Source: JACDAS01 sp046262415
GTDB taxonomy: Bacteria; Actinomycetota; Thermoleophilia; Gaiellales; Gaiellaceae
Direction of reading: 5' to 3'
Assembly (NCBI GenBank): GCA_046262415.1
Contig: JBHEMU010000117.1
Span: 1 to 27,491 of the forward strand
Length of the DNA stretch: 27,491 nt
Positions 15,536-22,045 of this stretch are shown here, one piece after another. The notes below the pieces were generated by a model. It saw only the letters and a program-made list of their open reading frames with translations, was not told the origin of the DNA and did no database searches. The position numbers and the translations under genes were made by a program. Within the stretch, counting starts at the first letter, position 1. Each line of letters starts with the position of its first letter.

Positions 15536-15725
15536 ACTCTGCCCAACCGGCCACACGCCAAGGCCGGAGGCAGGGGGGTACGCCGTCTGCAGGCGACGAG
15601 CCGTTCGGTGTGTGCCTGGGCCGCAGAGTCACGCACCACGGAGTCGCCTCCATAGCGGGCGACAGACCCTCTCCCCAGGGATCCGACCTCCCCCGGACGC
15701 CGCAGCCGGGGGAGGTCTTCCCTAT
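15536..15725 (+). ncRNA. Candidate structured non-coding RNA, about 190 nt
   Basis: The stretch between the promoter at 15501 and the terminator-like hairpin at 15685 folds well by eye. Hairpin 1 is 15539-15573: CTGCC and CCGGCC paired with GGCCGG and GGCAG. A short hairpin lies at 15581-15595. Hairpin 3 is 15601-15641: CCGT and GGTGTGTG paired with CACGCACC and ACGG, with a 2-nt bulge. Hairpin 4 is 15643-15663: GTCGCC paired with GGCGAC. I could not match it to 6S RNA, SRP RNA, RNase P RNA, tmRNA or a riboswitch class. The 5' and 3' ends are estimates. It could be a trans-acting sRNA or a regulatory partner of the divergent XRE-TPR gene. Confidence 0.45.
15685..15717 (+). terminator. Terminator-like hairpin closing the candidate RNA
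   Basis: A perfect 12-bp stem (GACCTCCCCCGG with CCGGGGGAGGTC) and a 9-nt loop, followed by TTCCCTATT. The T-tract is short and broken, as is common in high-GC actinobacteria. It comes about 150 nt after the predicted start at 15536. Confidence 0.5.
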
Positions 15726-15726
15726 T

Positions 15727-15803
15727 CGCCTGAAGTGCTGCGCACTTCAGGCGACCTTGGGCACGCCCTTCGGGAGAGATCGGGTGTCGGCGGAGCCGCC
15801 ACC
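15727..15803 (+). repeat. Tandem hairpin repeat, unit 1
   Basis: 77-bp unit with a perfect 12-bp inverted repeat (CGCCTGAAGTGC, loop TGC, GCACTTCAGGCG) and a second weaker hairpin at its end (GGTGTCGGC against GCCGCCACC, one mismatch). It is repeated almost exactly at 15810 after 6 nt. Confidence 0.85.
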
Positions 15804-15809
15804 GTGCTT

Positions 15810-15887
15810 CGCCTGAAGTGCTGCGCACTTCAGGCGACCCTGGGCACGCCCTTCGGGGAGAGATCGGGTGTCGGCAAAGCCGCCACC
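15810..15887 (+). repeat. Tandem hairpin repeat, unit 2
   Basis: 78-bp direct repeat of the unit at 15727. It differs by a T-to-C change after the first hairpin, one extra G, and AA for GG in the loop of the second hairpin. The hairpin arms are unchanged, which suggests that the fold matters or that the copies are recent. The rest of the gap to the TetR stop (15888-15974) shows nothing I can name. Confidence 0.85.
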
Positions 15888-15974
15888 CTTTGGGGAAAGT
15901 CAGAACCGGAGGGTGCGGTCTGGCTGGCTCCTCGCGGACCGGAATGGGAGGCGCAGGAGGTTCCCGGCCCCTCT

Positions 15975-16574
15975 TCAGCTTCCGGCTGTCATCCAGCGGC
16001 GGCGTTCTCGGATCACTCGCTCCAGGTCGTCTCCCAGCAGGGGGCCCAGGCGGCCGTCGATCGACGCCAGCAGGCCCAGCGACAGGAAGATCCACGCCTC
16101 GGCGACGGGGTCGCGGTCCCTGGCGAGGCCGCCTGCGGCCTGCGCGCGCTCGATCGTCCCGGCGACGTAGGCGTGCACCTCGCGGATCTGCCGCCGGAGG
16201 AACTTCCGGATCACGACGTCCTCCGCGGCCTCGCCCAGCGACTGGATCCAGAGGTCGACGAGCACGATCCGCTGCCGCTGGGCCAGGTACGCGCGCCCCA
16301 TCGAGCTGACCCAGTCCGACGGCTCGGGCTCGGCGGCCACGGTCGCGTCCCAGAGGCGGCGCAGCGTCTGCCAGCTCGAGTCGAGGCAGGCGAGGTAGAG
16401 GTCGCGCTTCGAGGAGAAGTGCCGGTAGAGAATCGGCTCGCTGACGCCGGCGGCGCGGCCGATCTCGGCAGTCGTGGTGCCGCGATAGCTCCCCTGCGCG
16501 AACGCGAGGCAGGCCGCCTCGAGCACTGCGGCCCGGCGCTCGCCGGCCGGCAGCCGCGGCCCGCCCGGGGTCAT
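15975..16574 (-). CDS. TetR/AcrR-family transcriptional repressor
   Basis: 199 aa from ATG 16574. Residues about 10-58 are the TetR DNA-binding domain: RAAVLEAACLAFAQGSYRGT, then TTAEIGRAAGVSEPILYRHF. The C-terminal ~140 residues are helical, with the usual ligand-binding fold (DLWIQSLGEAAEDVVIRKFL, SLGLLASIDGRLGPLLGDDL). Its ATG overlaps the stop of the 62-aa membrane ORF by 4 nt (ATGA), so the two are translated together. A 14-bp palindrome lies just upstream of that ORF, a likely self-operator. TetR proteins next to DHA2 MFS pumps normally control the pump. Here the pump is reduced to a remnant, so the target may now be the divergent acyl-CoA synthetase or itself. Confidence 0.9.
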   Translation of the reverse strand: MTPGGPRLPAGERRAAVLEAACLAFAQGSYRGTTTAEIGRAAGVSEPILYRHFSSKRDLYLACLDSSWQTLRRLWDATVAAEPEPSDWVSSMGRAYLAQRQRIVLVDLWIQSLGEAAEDVVIRKFLRRQIREVHAYVAGTIERAQAAGGLARDRDPVAEAWIFLSLGLLASIDGRLGPLLGDDLERVIRERRRWMTAGS

Positions 16575-16759
16575 GCCGGCTCGGCCGAGGGGTTCGTGAG
16601 GGTGTCGCGGCGCACCGTCGCCGGCGCGACGACGGCCGCCGCGAACGCGATCGCCGTGGCCACGATCAGCGCGCCGAGCATGATCACGAACAGGCCGAAC
16701 GCGGCCGCGCCCAGGGTCCACCACTGGCGGTTTTCCGGCGTGAACAGCCTCGCCCTCAT
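16571..16759 (-). CDS. 62-aa membrane ORF, probable internally deleted DHA2 MFS transporter
   Basis: From ATG 16759 (an in-frame GTG lies at 16771, inside the operator). Residues 1-28 end in ENRQWWTLGAAAFGLFVIML, which resembles the first segment of DHA2/EmrB-type drug transporters (NRxWWTLGAxxFALFMIML). Residues 29-62 (a hydrophobic stretch GALIVATAIAFAAAVVA, then a VRR-containing polar tail) resemble the last membrane helix and C-terminus of such a pump. The middle ~400 residues are absent, with the frame kept. The remnant retains its place in front of a tetR gene and a 4-nt ATGA overlap with it. It may be a decaying gene kept only for translational coupling, or a functional two-helix micropeptide. 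The MFS origin is inferred by eye. Confidence 0.6.
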   Translation of the reverse strand: MRARLFTPENRQWWTLGAAAFGLFVIMLGALIVATAIAFAAAVVAPATVRRDTLTNPSAEPA

Positions 16760-16760
16760 G

Positions 16761-16774
16761 TTAGTGGTCACTAA
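16761..16774. promoter_or_regulatory. TetR-type operator palindrome
   Basis: TTAGTGGTCACTAA: 6-bp perfect arms around a 2-nt centre, 1 nt upstream of the ATG at 16759. Size, symmetry and position between the tetR operon and the divergent acyl-CoA synthetase gene fit a TetR binding site. It would block transcription of its own operon and might affect the plus-strand promoter about 32 bp away. Confidence 0.65.
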
Positions 16775-16805
16775 GTTAACACCTGCCGAGGTTCGAGGGC
16801 TGCTC

Positions 16806-16811
16806 TACGCT
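16806..16811 (+). promoter_or_regulatory. -10-like TACGCT for the acyl-CoA synthetase gene
   Basis: TACGCT lies 8 nt before GTG 16820, with CTGCCG at 16783-16788 as a possible -35 (17-nt spacer). There is no Shine-Dalgarno, so a leaderless start is likely. Confidence 0.4.
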
Positions 16812-16819
16812 TCCTCCCC

Positions 16820-18745
16820 GTGGAGGTGATCTGGGAGCCGACGGCGGCCGTGCTGGAGCAGGCGAACGTCGTGCGTCTGATGCGCCGGCACGGGTTCGAT
16901 GACTACCGGGCGCTCGTGCGCCGCTCGGCCGCCGAGCCGGAGTGGTTCTGGCCCGCGGCCGTGGAGGATCTCGGACTGGAGTTCTTCGAGCCCTGGCGGC
17001 AGGTGGTCGACCGCTCACGTGGGCCCGAGTGGGCGAGGTGGTTCGTCGGCGGAAAGCTCAACATCGCCTGGAACTGCGTGCACCGCTGGGCGGCTGGGCC
17101 GCGGGCCCTCGCCGAGGCGGCCGTCTGGCAGGGCGAGGACGGCCGGCGGCGCTCGCTCACCTTCGCCGAGCTCTCCCACGACGTCGTCCGCCTCGCCGAG
17201 GCGCTGGCGGCGCTGGGCGTGGAGGCGGGCGACCGTGTGGCGACGTTCCTGCCGATGTCCCCCGAGGTGGCGATCGCGTCGCACGCGTGCGCTCACCTCG
17301 GCGCGATCCAGGTGCCGGTCTTCTCGGGCTTCGCCGCACCCTCGGTCGCGGCGCGGCTCCAGGAGTCGGAGGCCAAGGTCGTGATCACGGCCGACGGGTC
17401 CCTCCGGCGGGGCCGGGAGCAGCCGATGAAGCAGATCGTCGACGAGGCCGCGGGCGGGGCGCCGTCCCTCGAGCGCGTCCTCGTCTGGCGGAGGCTGGGC
17501 GGCGACGTGCCGATGCGCGCCGGGCGTGACGTCTTCTGGGACGAGGCGCTCGCCGCCGCTCCGGGCACCCTGGAGCCGCTCGGGGTCGACTCGGAGCACC
17601 CGTACCTGCTCACGTACACGTCCGGGACGACCGGCCGCCCCAAGGGCGTTCTCCACGTCCACGGCGGCTTCCTGGTCTCGATCGCGCGCGAGGTCGCCTA
17701 CCAGGCGGACGTTCACCCCGAGGACGTGCTGCACTTCTCCGCCGACATGGGCTGGATCATGGGCCCCTGGACGGTGGTGGGCGGCGGCGCGCTCGGGTGC
17801 ACGATCGTCTTCGCGGAGGGAGCTCCGGACTGGCCCGCCGACCGGCTCTGGTCGCTCGTCGAGTCGGAGCGCGTCTCGGTGCTCGGGCTCTCACCCACGC
17901 TCGTCCGCGCGCTGATCCCGCACGGGGAGCCGGCCGCCGACCTGTCGTCGCTCCGCGTCCTCGTCACGACGGGGGAGCCCTGGAACCCCGAGCCGTATCG
18001 CTGGCTGCACCGCCACGTGGGTGGCGGCCGCTGCCCGATCATCAACTGCTCCGGGGGCACCGAGGTCGGGGCGTGCTTCCTGTCGCCCACGCCGGCGATG
18101 CCGATCAAGACCTGCTCGCTGGGCGGGCCGGCACTCGGCATGGACATGGACGTCGTCGACGCGTCGGGTGAGTCGGTCCGGGGCGAGGTCGGCGAGCTGG
18201 TCTGCCGGAGCCCCTTCCCCGGCATGACTCGCGGCTTCTGGCGCGATCGCGAGCGCTACCTGGACGCGTACTGGCGGCGCTGGCCCGGCGTCTGGACCCA
18301 CGGGGACTGGGCCTCCGTGGACGGGGACGGGTACTGGTTCCTGCACGGGCGCTCCGACGACACGCTCAACGTGGCCGGCAAGCGGGTCGGGCCGGCGGAG
18401 CTCGAGTCGGCGGTCGTCGCGCACCCGGCCGTCTCGGAGGCCGCCGCGGTCGGGATCCCGCACGAGGTGAAGGGGGAGGTGGCGTGGATCTTCTGCTGCC
18501 TCGTCCCCGGCGCGGAGGCCGGGGAGGAGCTCGCGCGCGAGCTCCGCGCGCTCGTGGCCGCCGACCTGGGCAAGGCGTTCGCCCCCGACCGGGTGCTCTT
18601 CGTGCCGGCGCTCCCGAAGACGAGGAGCGCGAAGATCGTCCGGCGTGCGGTGCGCGCGACGGCCCTCGGGCACGATCCGGGAGACATGTCCTCGGTGGAG
18701 AACCCGGAGTCGCTCGTGGACGTGGCGAAGGCGGTAGCCTCGTAA
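16820..18745 (+). CDS. AMP-forming acyl-CoA synthetase (acetyl-CoA synthetase-like)
   Basis: 641-aa adenylate-forming enzyme that would activate a carboxylic acid to its CoA thioester through an acyl-AMP. The N-terminal ~100 residues (FFEPWRQVVDRS, WFVGGKLNIAWNCVHRW) match the ACS N-terminal extension of acetyl- and propionyl-CoA synthetases. The P-loop is YTSGTTGRPKG at 266-276, and the A8 hinge is GRSDDTLN at 510-517. The C-terminal catalytic lysine is K605 in TRSAKIVRR, the site acetylated in regulated Acs enzymes. Length is typical for this class. The exact acid cannot be told. The metabolic link to the FadB/J enzyme at 577 is plausible. It is divergent from the tetR operon and may be controlled by it. 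Confidence 0.9.
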   Translation: MEVIWEPTAAVLEQANVVRLMRRHGFDDYRALVRRSAAEPEWFWPAAVEDLGLEFFEPWRQVVDRSRGPEWARWFVGGKLNIAWNCVHRWAAGPRALAEAAVWQGEDGRRRSLTFAELSHDVVRLAEALAALGVEAGDRVATFLPMSPEVAIASHACAHLGAIQVPVFSGFAAPSVAARLQESEAKVVITADGSLRRGREQPMKQIVDEAAGGAPSLERVLVWRRLGGDVPMRAGRDVFWDEALAAAPGTLEPLGVDSEHPYLLTYTSGTTGRPKGVLHVHGGFLVSIAREVAYQADVHPEDVLHFSADMGWIMGPWTVVGGGALGCTIVFAEGAPDWPADRLWSLVESERVSVLGLSPTLVRALIPHGEPAADLSSLRVLVTTGEPWNPEPYRWLHRHVGGGRCPIINCSGGTEVGACFLSPTPAMPIKTCSLGGPALGMDMDVVDASGESVRGEVGELVCRSPFPGMTRGFWRDRERYLDAYWRRWPGVWTHGDWASVDGDGYWFLHGRSDDTLNVAGKRVGPAELESAVVAHPAVSEAAAVGIPHEVKGEVAWIFCCLVPGAEAGEELARELRALVAADLGKAFAPDRVLFVPALPKTRSAKIVRRAVRATALGHDPGDMSSVENPESLVDVAKAVAS

Positions 18746-18753
18746 CTCGCGCC

Positions 18754-18777
18754 GGCGGCTGGAAATCATCCGCCGCC
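18754..18777 (+). terminator. GC-rich hairpin after the acyl-CoA synthetase gene
   Basis: GGCGGC(T)GGA pairs with TCCGCCGCC around a 5-nt AATCA loop, one bulged T, 9 nt after the stop. No T-tract follows. It overlaps the possible -35 of the next gene, so it could be a terminator or an upstream control element. Confidence 0.35.
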
Positions 18778-18787
18778 CGGGTATGCT
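18759..18787 (+). promoter_or_regulatory. Possible promoter for the exported protein gene
   Basis: CTGGAA, 17 nt, TATGCT (18782-18787). This would give a leader of about 38 nt that carries the strong GAGGAGG Shine-Dalgarno before ATG 18832. The -35 is a poor match. Confidence 0.35.
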
Positions 18788-18831
18788 CCCCGCGCTCACC
18801 CGTTGCCCGCCGAACTCCGAGGAGGCAAAAC

Positions 18832-20922
18832 ATGTCGAGCCGTCGTGCCGTTCGTGCCGTTCTCACGCTTGCCCTCCCAGTGGCCGCGATCGTGGCCGCA
18901 GTCTCGCTGTCCGCAGCGAGCTCGAACGGAAGGCCCCTCGTCATGAAGCAGCGAGCCCCGGGGGGCGCTGACGTGACGGTGCGCGGCGGATCCGGAGGCT
19001 CCTCCTCCGGCGCGCCCGTCGTCAGTCGGGATCTCCACCACGACACGTCGCGGCCCCTGCGCGAGCTTCCCCAGGTGCCCTTCCCGGTCCCGGTGACGAG
19101 GCCGCCCGACGACGAGGCCGGGCCGCCGACGTTCTCCGACGGCCGCCCGGACCCGCTCGTCCAGCGCGGGCCGGCGACCGGCCGGATGCCCGCCCCGATC
19201 CAGAGCTTCCCTGGCCTTCAGAACAACGACAACGCAATCCTGGGTGTCGCGCTGACTCCTCCGGACACGAACGGCGACGTCGGGCCGAACCACTACGTGC
19301 AGATGGTGAACGTCGTCTACGCCGTCTATTCCAAGACCGGCACGATCGTCGCCGGCTTCCCGAAGGCGCAGGCGAGCATCTGGACGGGCTTCGGCACCGC
19401 CGGCACGCCCGAGGCGCTCTGCCGCGAGACCGACCAGGGCGATCCCGTCGTGGTCTACGACCAGCTGGCGGGGCGCTGGGTGCTGACGAAGTTCGCCTTC
19501 GGGACCGACGCCGGCAGCGGGGACAAGACTGGCCCCTATGTGCAGTGCATCGCCGTCTCGGCGACCGGCGACGCGACCGGCGCGTTCCACCGCTACGCGT
19601 TCCTCTACGACAACTGCCTCTTCAACGACTACCCCCACTTCGGCGTCTGGCCGGATGCGTACTACATGGCGGCGAACCAGTTCACGACGCCCACGCCGGC
19701 GTGTCAGGGCGCGCCCGGCACCGAAGGCGGCGGCGCGGCGGCGTACGAGCGGACGAAGATGCTGAACGGCGACCCCGCGCTCCAGGTCGTGTTCAAGAAC
19801 GGCGTCAACAATGCCAGCGTTCCCTACGCGATGCTGCCGTCCGACCTGGACGGCGCCACCTCGCCTCCGGCCGGCCGGCCGAACTTCTACTTGCACTTCG
19901 AGGACGACGACCGCGGCGCGGCGGCCGACCAGCTCGCGCTCTACAAGTTCAGCGTCGACTTCGGCAACCCGGGCGCCTCGACCTTCGCCGGCCCGGACAA
20001 CCTGCCGACGGCGTTCAACTCGATGTTCACCTGCGCGCCGGCCGGCGACGACTGCTTCCCGCAGCCGGGCACGACGCAGAAGCTCGACGCGCTCGCCGAC
20101 CGGTTGATGTTCCGGCTCGCCTACCGGAACTTCGGCACGCACGAGTCCCTCGTCGTCAACCACACGGTGAACGTCGGCAACAACCACGGCGGCGTCCGCT
20201 GGTACGAGCTCCGCAGCCCGAACACCGCTCCGACGATCGCCCAGCAGGGCGTGTACTCCGGAGACGGCGCCGGCGATACGCACGATCGGTGGATGGGCAG
20301 CGTCGCCCAGGACCGGCTCGGGAACCTCGCCGCCGGCTACAGCATCACGAGCAGCACCGTCTTCCCCTCGGTCCGCTACGTCGGCCGATTGACGACCGAT
20401 CCGGCCGGGACGCTGCCGCAGGGCGAGGCGACGCTCGTCGCCGGCGGCGGTTCGCAGGACGGGTCGAACCGCTGGGGCGACTACAGCGACATGACCGTCG
20501 ACCCCGTGGACGACTGCACGTTCTGGTACACGCAGGAGTACTACGACCAGGCGAACAACAACACGACCAACTGGCAGACCCGGATCGGCTCGTTCAAGTT
20601 CGCAAACTGCGTCGGGCCCACGATCGCGACGCTGCTCGGCGTCAACGCGAGGGTCGCGCGAGGGGTCGTCACCCTCACGTGGCGCACCGCCTCCGAGACG
20701 GGCACCGCCGGCTTCGAGGTCTGGCGGACCGGCGGCGGGCAGACGACGAAGCTCACGCGCGGTTTGATCCCCGCGAAGCACGCGGGGCGAAGCCGCGGCG
20801 CCGCGTATCGCGTCGTCGACCGCGGCGTCCGCCGCGGCACGTCCTACACGTACCGCCTCCGCGTCGTCGGCACGGACGGGCGGCGCGCATGGCGCGGATC
20901 CGTGACGGCGGGGGTGAGATAG
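18832..20922 (+). CDS. Large exported protein with C-terminal fibronectin-III-like domain
   Basis: 696 aa from ATG 18832, with GAGGAGG ahead of it; the open frame upstream overlaps the acyl-CoA synthetase and is not used. The N-terminus is a Sec-type signal peptide (basic RR, long Ala/Val/Leu core, cleavage near ALSAAS-like residues 25-31). A Gly/Ser/Pro-rich linker follows to about residue 125. The main domain (about 130-600) is rich in aromatic and Asn residues, with VGPNHYVQMVN, GDPVVVYDQLAGRWVLTKFA, NDYPHFGVWPDAYYMAANQF, and WGDYSDMTVDPVDDCTFWYT. These look like blades of a beta-propeller. Residues about 605-696 resemble a fibronectin type III module. Paired cysteines suggest disulfides outside the cell. 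I know this type as a secreted actinobacterial/myxobacterial hypothetical; no function can be given. Confidence 0.85.
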   Translation: MSSRRAVRAVLTLALPVAAIVAAVSLSAASSNGRPLVMKQRAPGGADVTVRGGSGGSSSGAPVVSRDLHHDTSRPLRELPQVPFPVPVTRPPDDEAGPPTFSDGRPDPLVQRGPATGRMPAPIQSFPGLQNNDNAILGVALTPPDTNGDVGPNHYVQMVNVVYAVYSKTGTIVAGFPKAQASIWTGFGTAGTPEALCRETDQGDPVVVYDQLAGRWVLTKFAFGTDAGSGDKTGPYVQCIAVSATGDATGAFHRYAFLYDNCLFNDYPHFGVWPDAYYMAANQFTTPTPACQGAPGTEGGGAAAYERTKMLNGDPALQVVFKNGVNNASVPYAMLPSDLDGATSPPAGRPNFYLHFEDDDRGAAADQLALYKFSVDFGNPGASTFAGPDNLPTAFNSMFTCAPAGDDCFPQPGTTQKLDALADRLMFRLAYRNFGTHESLVVNHTVNVGNNHGGVRWYELRSPNTAPTIAQQGVYSGDGAGDTHDRWMGSVAQDRLGNLAAGYSITSSTVFPSVRYVGRLTTDPAGTLPQGEATLVAGGGSQDGSNRWGDYSDMTVDPVDDCTFWYTQEYYDQANNNTTNWQTRIGSFKFANCVGPTIATLLGVNARVARGVVTLTWRTASETGTAGFEVWRTGGGQTTKLTRGLIPAKHAGRSRGAAYRVVDRGVRRGTSYTYRLRVVGTDGRRAWRGSVTAGVR

Positions 20923-20934
20923 CTTCATCGCGCT

Positions 20935-20972
20935 CCCCGGGGCCGGCAGCGTAGGAGCCGCCGGCCCCGGGG
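20935..20972 (+). terminator. 13-bp GC hairpin after the exported protein gene
   Basis: CCCCGGGGCCGGC and its exact complement GCCGGCCCCGGGG enclose a 12-nt loop, 12 nt after the stop codon. No T-tract follows. A stem this long and perfect in the only gap here is best read as a terminator of the U-less actinobacterial kind. Confidence 0.6.
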
Positions 20973-20979
20973 ACGCTCG

Positions 20980-20985
20980 TAGACT
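20980..20985 (+). promoter_or_regulatory. -10-like TAGACT for leaderless SDR start
   Basis: TAGACT ends 7 nt before ATG 20993, just after the terminator hairpin. No Shine-Dalgarno is present, so a leaderless mRNA is likely. Confidence 0.45.
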
Positions 20986-20992
20986 GCGGGCC

Positions 20993-21790
20993 ATGGCATC
21001 GACGCGCGAGCTCGAGGGCCGGATCGCGCTCGTGACCGGCGGCGGCCGCGGCATCGGCCGACGGATCGCCGAAGAGCTCGCGGCCGCGGGAGCCCGGGTC
21101 GCCGTGTCGGCACGGTCGCGGGATCAGGTCGAGGCCGTCGCCGCGGCTCTGGGCGGCCTCGCCGTCGAGGCGGACGTCTCGCGTGAGGACGATGTGGCCC
21201 GGATGGTGGACACCGTCGAGAGCGAGCTCGGTCCGATCGACCTGCTCGTCGCGAATGCCGGCATCTCCGGCGCGGGCGAGTGGAACGCCGATCCGGCCGA
21301 CTGGTGGGAGACGTTCGAGGTGAACGTGCTCGGGGTCTTCCTGTGCTGTCGCGCGGTTCTGCCCGGGATGATCGGGCGCGGCCCGGGCTCGGGGCGGGTC
21401 GTGATCACCGGCTCGGGGGCCTCCTACCTCCCCGGCTCGACGAGCACGGCGTACTCCGCGAGCAAGGCCGCGGTCGGCCGCTTCGGCGAGACGCTGGCCG
21501 CGCAGCTCGCGGGCCACGGCATCCCCGTCTTCGTGATCAGCCCCGAGCTCGTGCGCACCGACATGACCGAGGGCGTCTTCTCCGACGACGCGCCCTGGAC
21601 ACCGCCCGAGCTGGCGCCGCGACTCGTCCGCGTGCTCGCCTCGGGACGAGCCGACGCCCTCTCCGGCCGCTACATCCACGCCGAGCACGACGACGTCGAG
21701 GACCTGATCCGGCGGGCGGAGGAGATCGTCGCCGAGGACCGGAACTCGATCCGCCTGCGGCGCCGAGAGGCTCCTCGCGTTGACCAGTGA
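20993..21790 (+). CDS. Short-chain dehydrogenase/reductase (SDR, classical type)
   Basis: 265-aa NAD(P)-dependent oxidoreductase from ATG 20993. The cofactor loop is TGGGRGIG at 15-22, NAG lies at 88-90, and the catalytic tetrad is N111, S141, Y154 and K158 (YSASK). Residues after 180 (SPELVRTDMTEG) fit the substrate lid. R39 and R41 follow the second strand (VSARSR), which hints at NADPH preference. The C-terminal ~30 residues are longer and more charged than in the core fold. The substrate is unknown; family members act on 3-oxoacyl thioesters, steroids and sugars. It ends 25 bp before vapB, whose -35 box overlaps its last codons. Confidence 0.92.
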   Translation: MASTRELEGRIALVTGGGRGIGRRIAEELAAAGARVAVSARSRDQVEAVAAALGGLAVEADVSREDDVARMVDTVESELGPIDLLVANAGISGAGEWNADPADWWETFEVNVLGVFLCCRAVLPGMIGRGPGSGRVVITGSGASYLPGSTSTAYSASKAAVGRFGETLAAQLAGHGIPVFVISPELVRTDMTEGVFSDDAPWTPPELAPRLVRVLASGRADALSGRYIHAEHDDVEDLIRRAEEIVAEDRNSIRLRRREAPRVDQ

Positions 21791-21808
21791 GGTAAGAATT
21801 CCTACAAT
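21780..21808 (+). promoter_or_regulatory. vapBC promoter, leaderless
   Basis: TTGACC at 21780-21785, exactly 17 nt, then TACAAT at 21803-21808. The expected start point falls on the ATG at 21815. This is the clearest case of a two-box promoter placed for a leaderless transcript in the window. Confidence 0.75.
21792..21805. promoter_or_regulatory. Probable VapB operator palindrome
   Basis: GTAAGAATTCCTAC, a 14-bp inverted repeat with one mismatched pair around GAATTC. It lies in the spacer and overlaps the -10 box, the usual place for autoregulation by an AbrB-type antitoxin. Confidence 0.6.
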
Positions 21809-21814
21809 CAAGGT

Positions 21815-22045
21815 ATGAAGGCAATCGTGTCGGAGAAGGGCCAAGTTACGATTCCCAAGCGCTTGCGGGATCGCCTCGGCATCCGAGCGGGCCAGACACT
21901 GGAGTTCCAGGAGGAGCGAGGCCGGCTGGTGGCGACGAAGGCCGGCACCGACGATTCTCTCGACGGCGTGTACGGGATCCTCGACTTGGATCGTTCCACG
22001 GACTTGCTGATCGAGGCGCTGCGGGGGCCGGTGGACTCGATCTGA
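21815..22045 (+). CDS. vapB: VapB antitoxin, AbrB/MazE-type swapped-hairpin domain
   Basis: 76 aa from ATG 21815. Residues 1-45 are an AbrB-type DNA-binding domain (VSEKGQVTIPKRLRDRLGI, then LEFQEERGRLVATKA). The C-terminal ~30 residues (TDDSLDGVYGILDLDRSTDL, then LIEALRGP) form the toxin-binding tail. It should neutralise the PIN-domain toxin encoded next and repress their common promoter. It overlaps vapC by 4 nt. Confidence 0.9.
   Translation: MKAIVSEKGQVTIPKRLRDRLGIRAGQTLEFQEERGRLVATKAGTDDSLDGVYGILDLDRSTDLLIEALRGPVDSI

Noticed and set aside
15727..15887. Tandem repeats read as a CRISPR array
   Set aside because: Only two copies, 77-78 bp long, 6 nt apart, without spacers and without cas genes nearby.
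15501..15964. Open frames across the repeat region as short proteins
   Set aside because: Frames exist on both strands but consist of the hairpin repeats translated, lack Shine-Dalgarnos and show no coding character.
18484..18831. Upstream extension of the exported-protein frame into the acyl-CoA synthetase gene
   Set aside because: It would hide the signal peptide, and ATG 18832 has a strong GAGGAGG 6-8 nt upstream.
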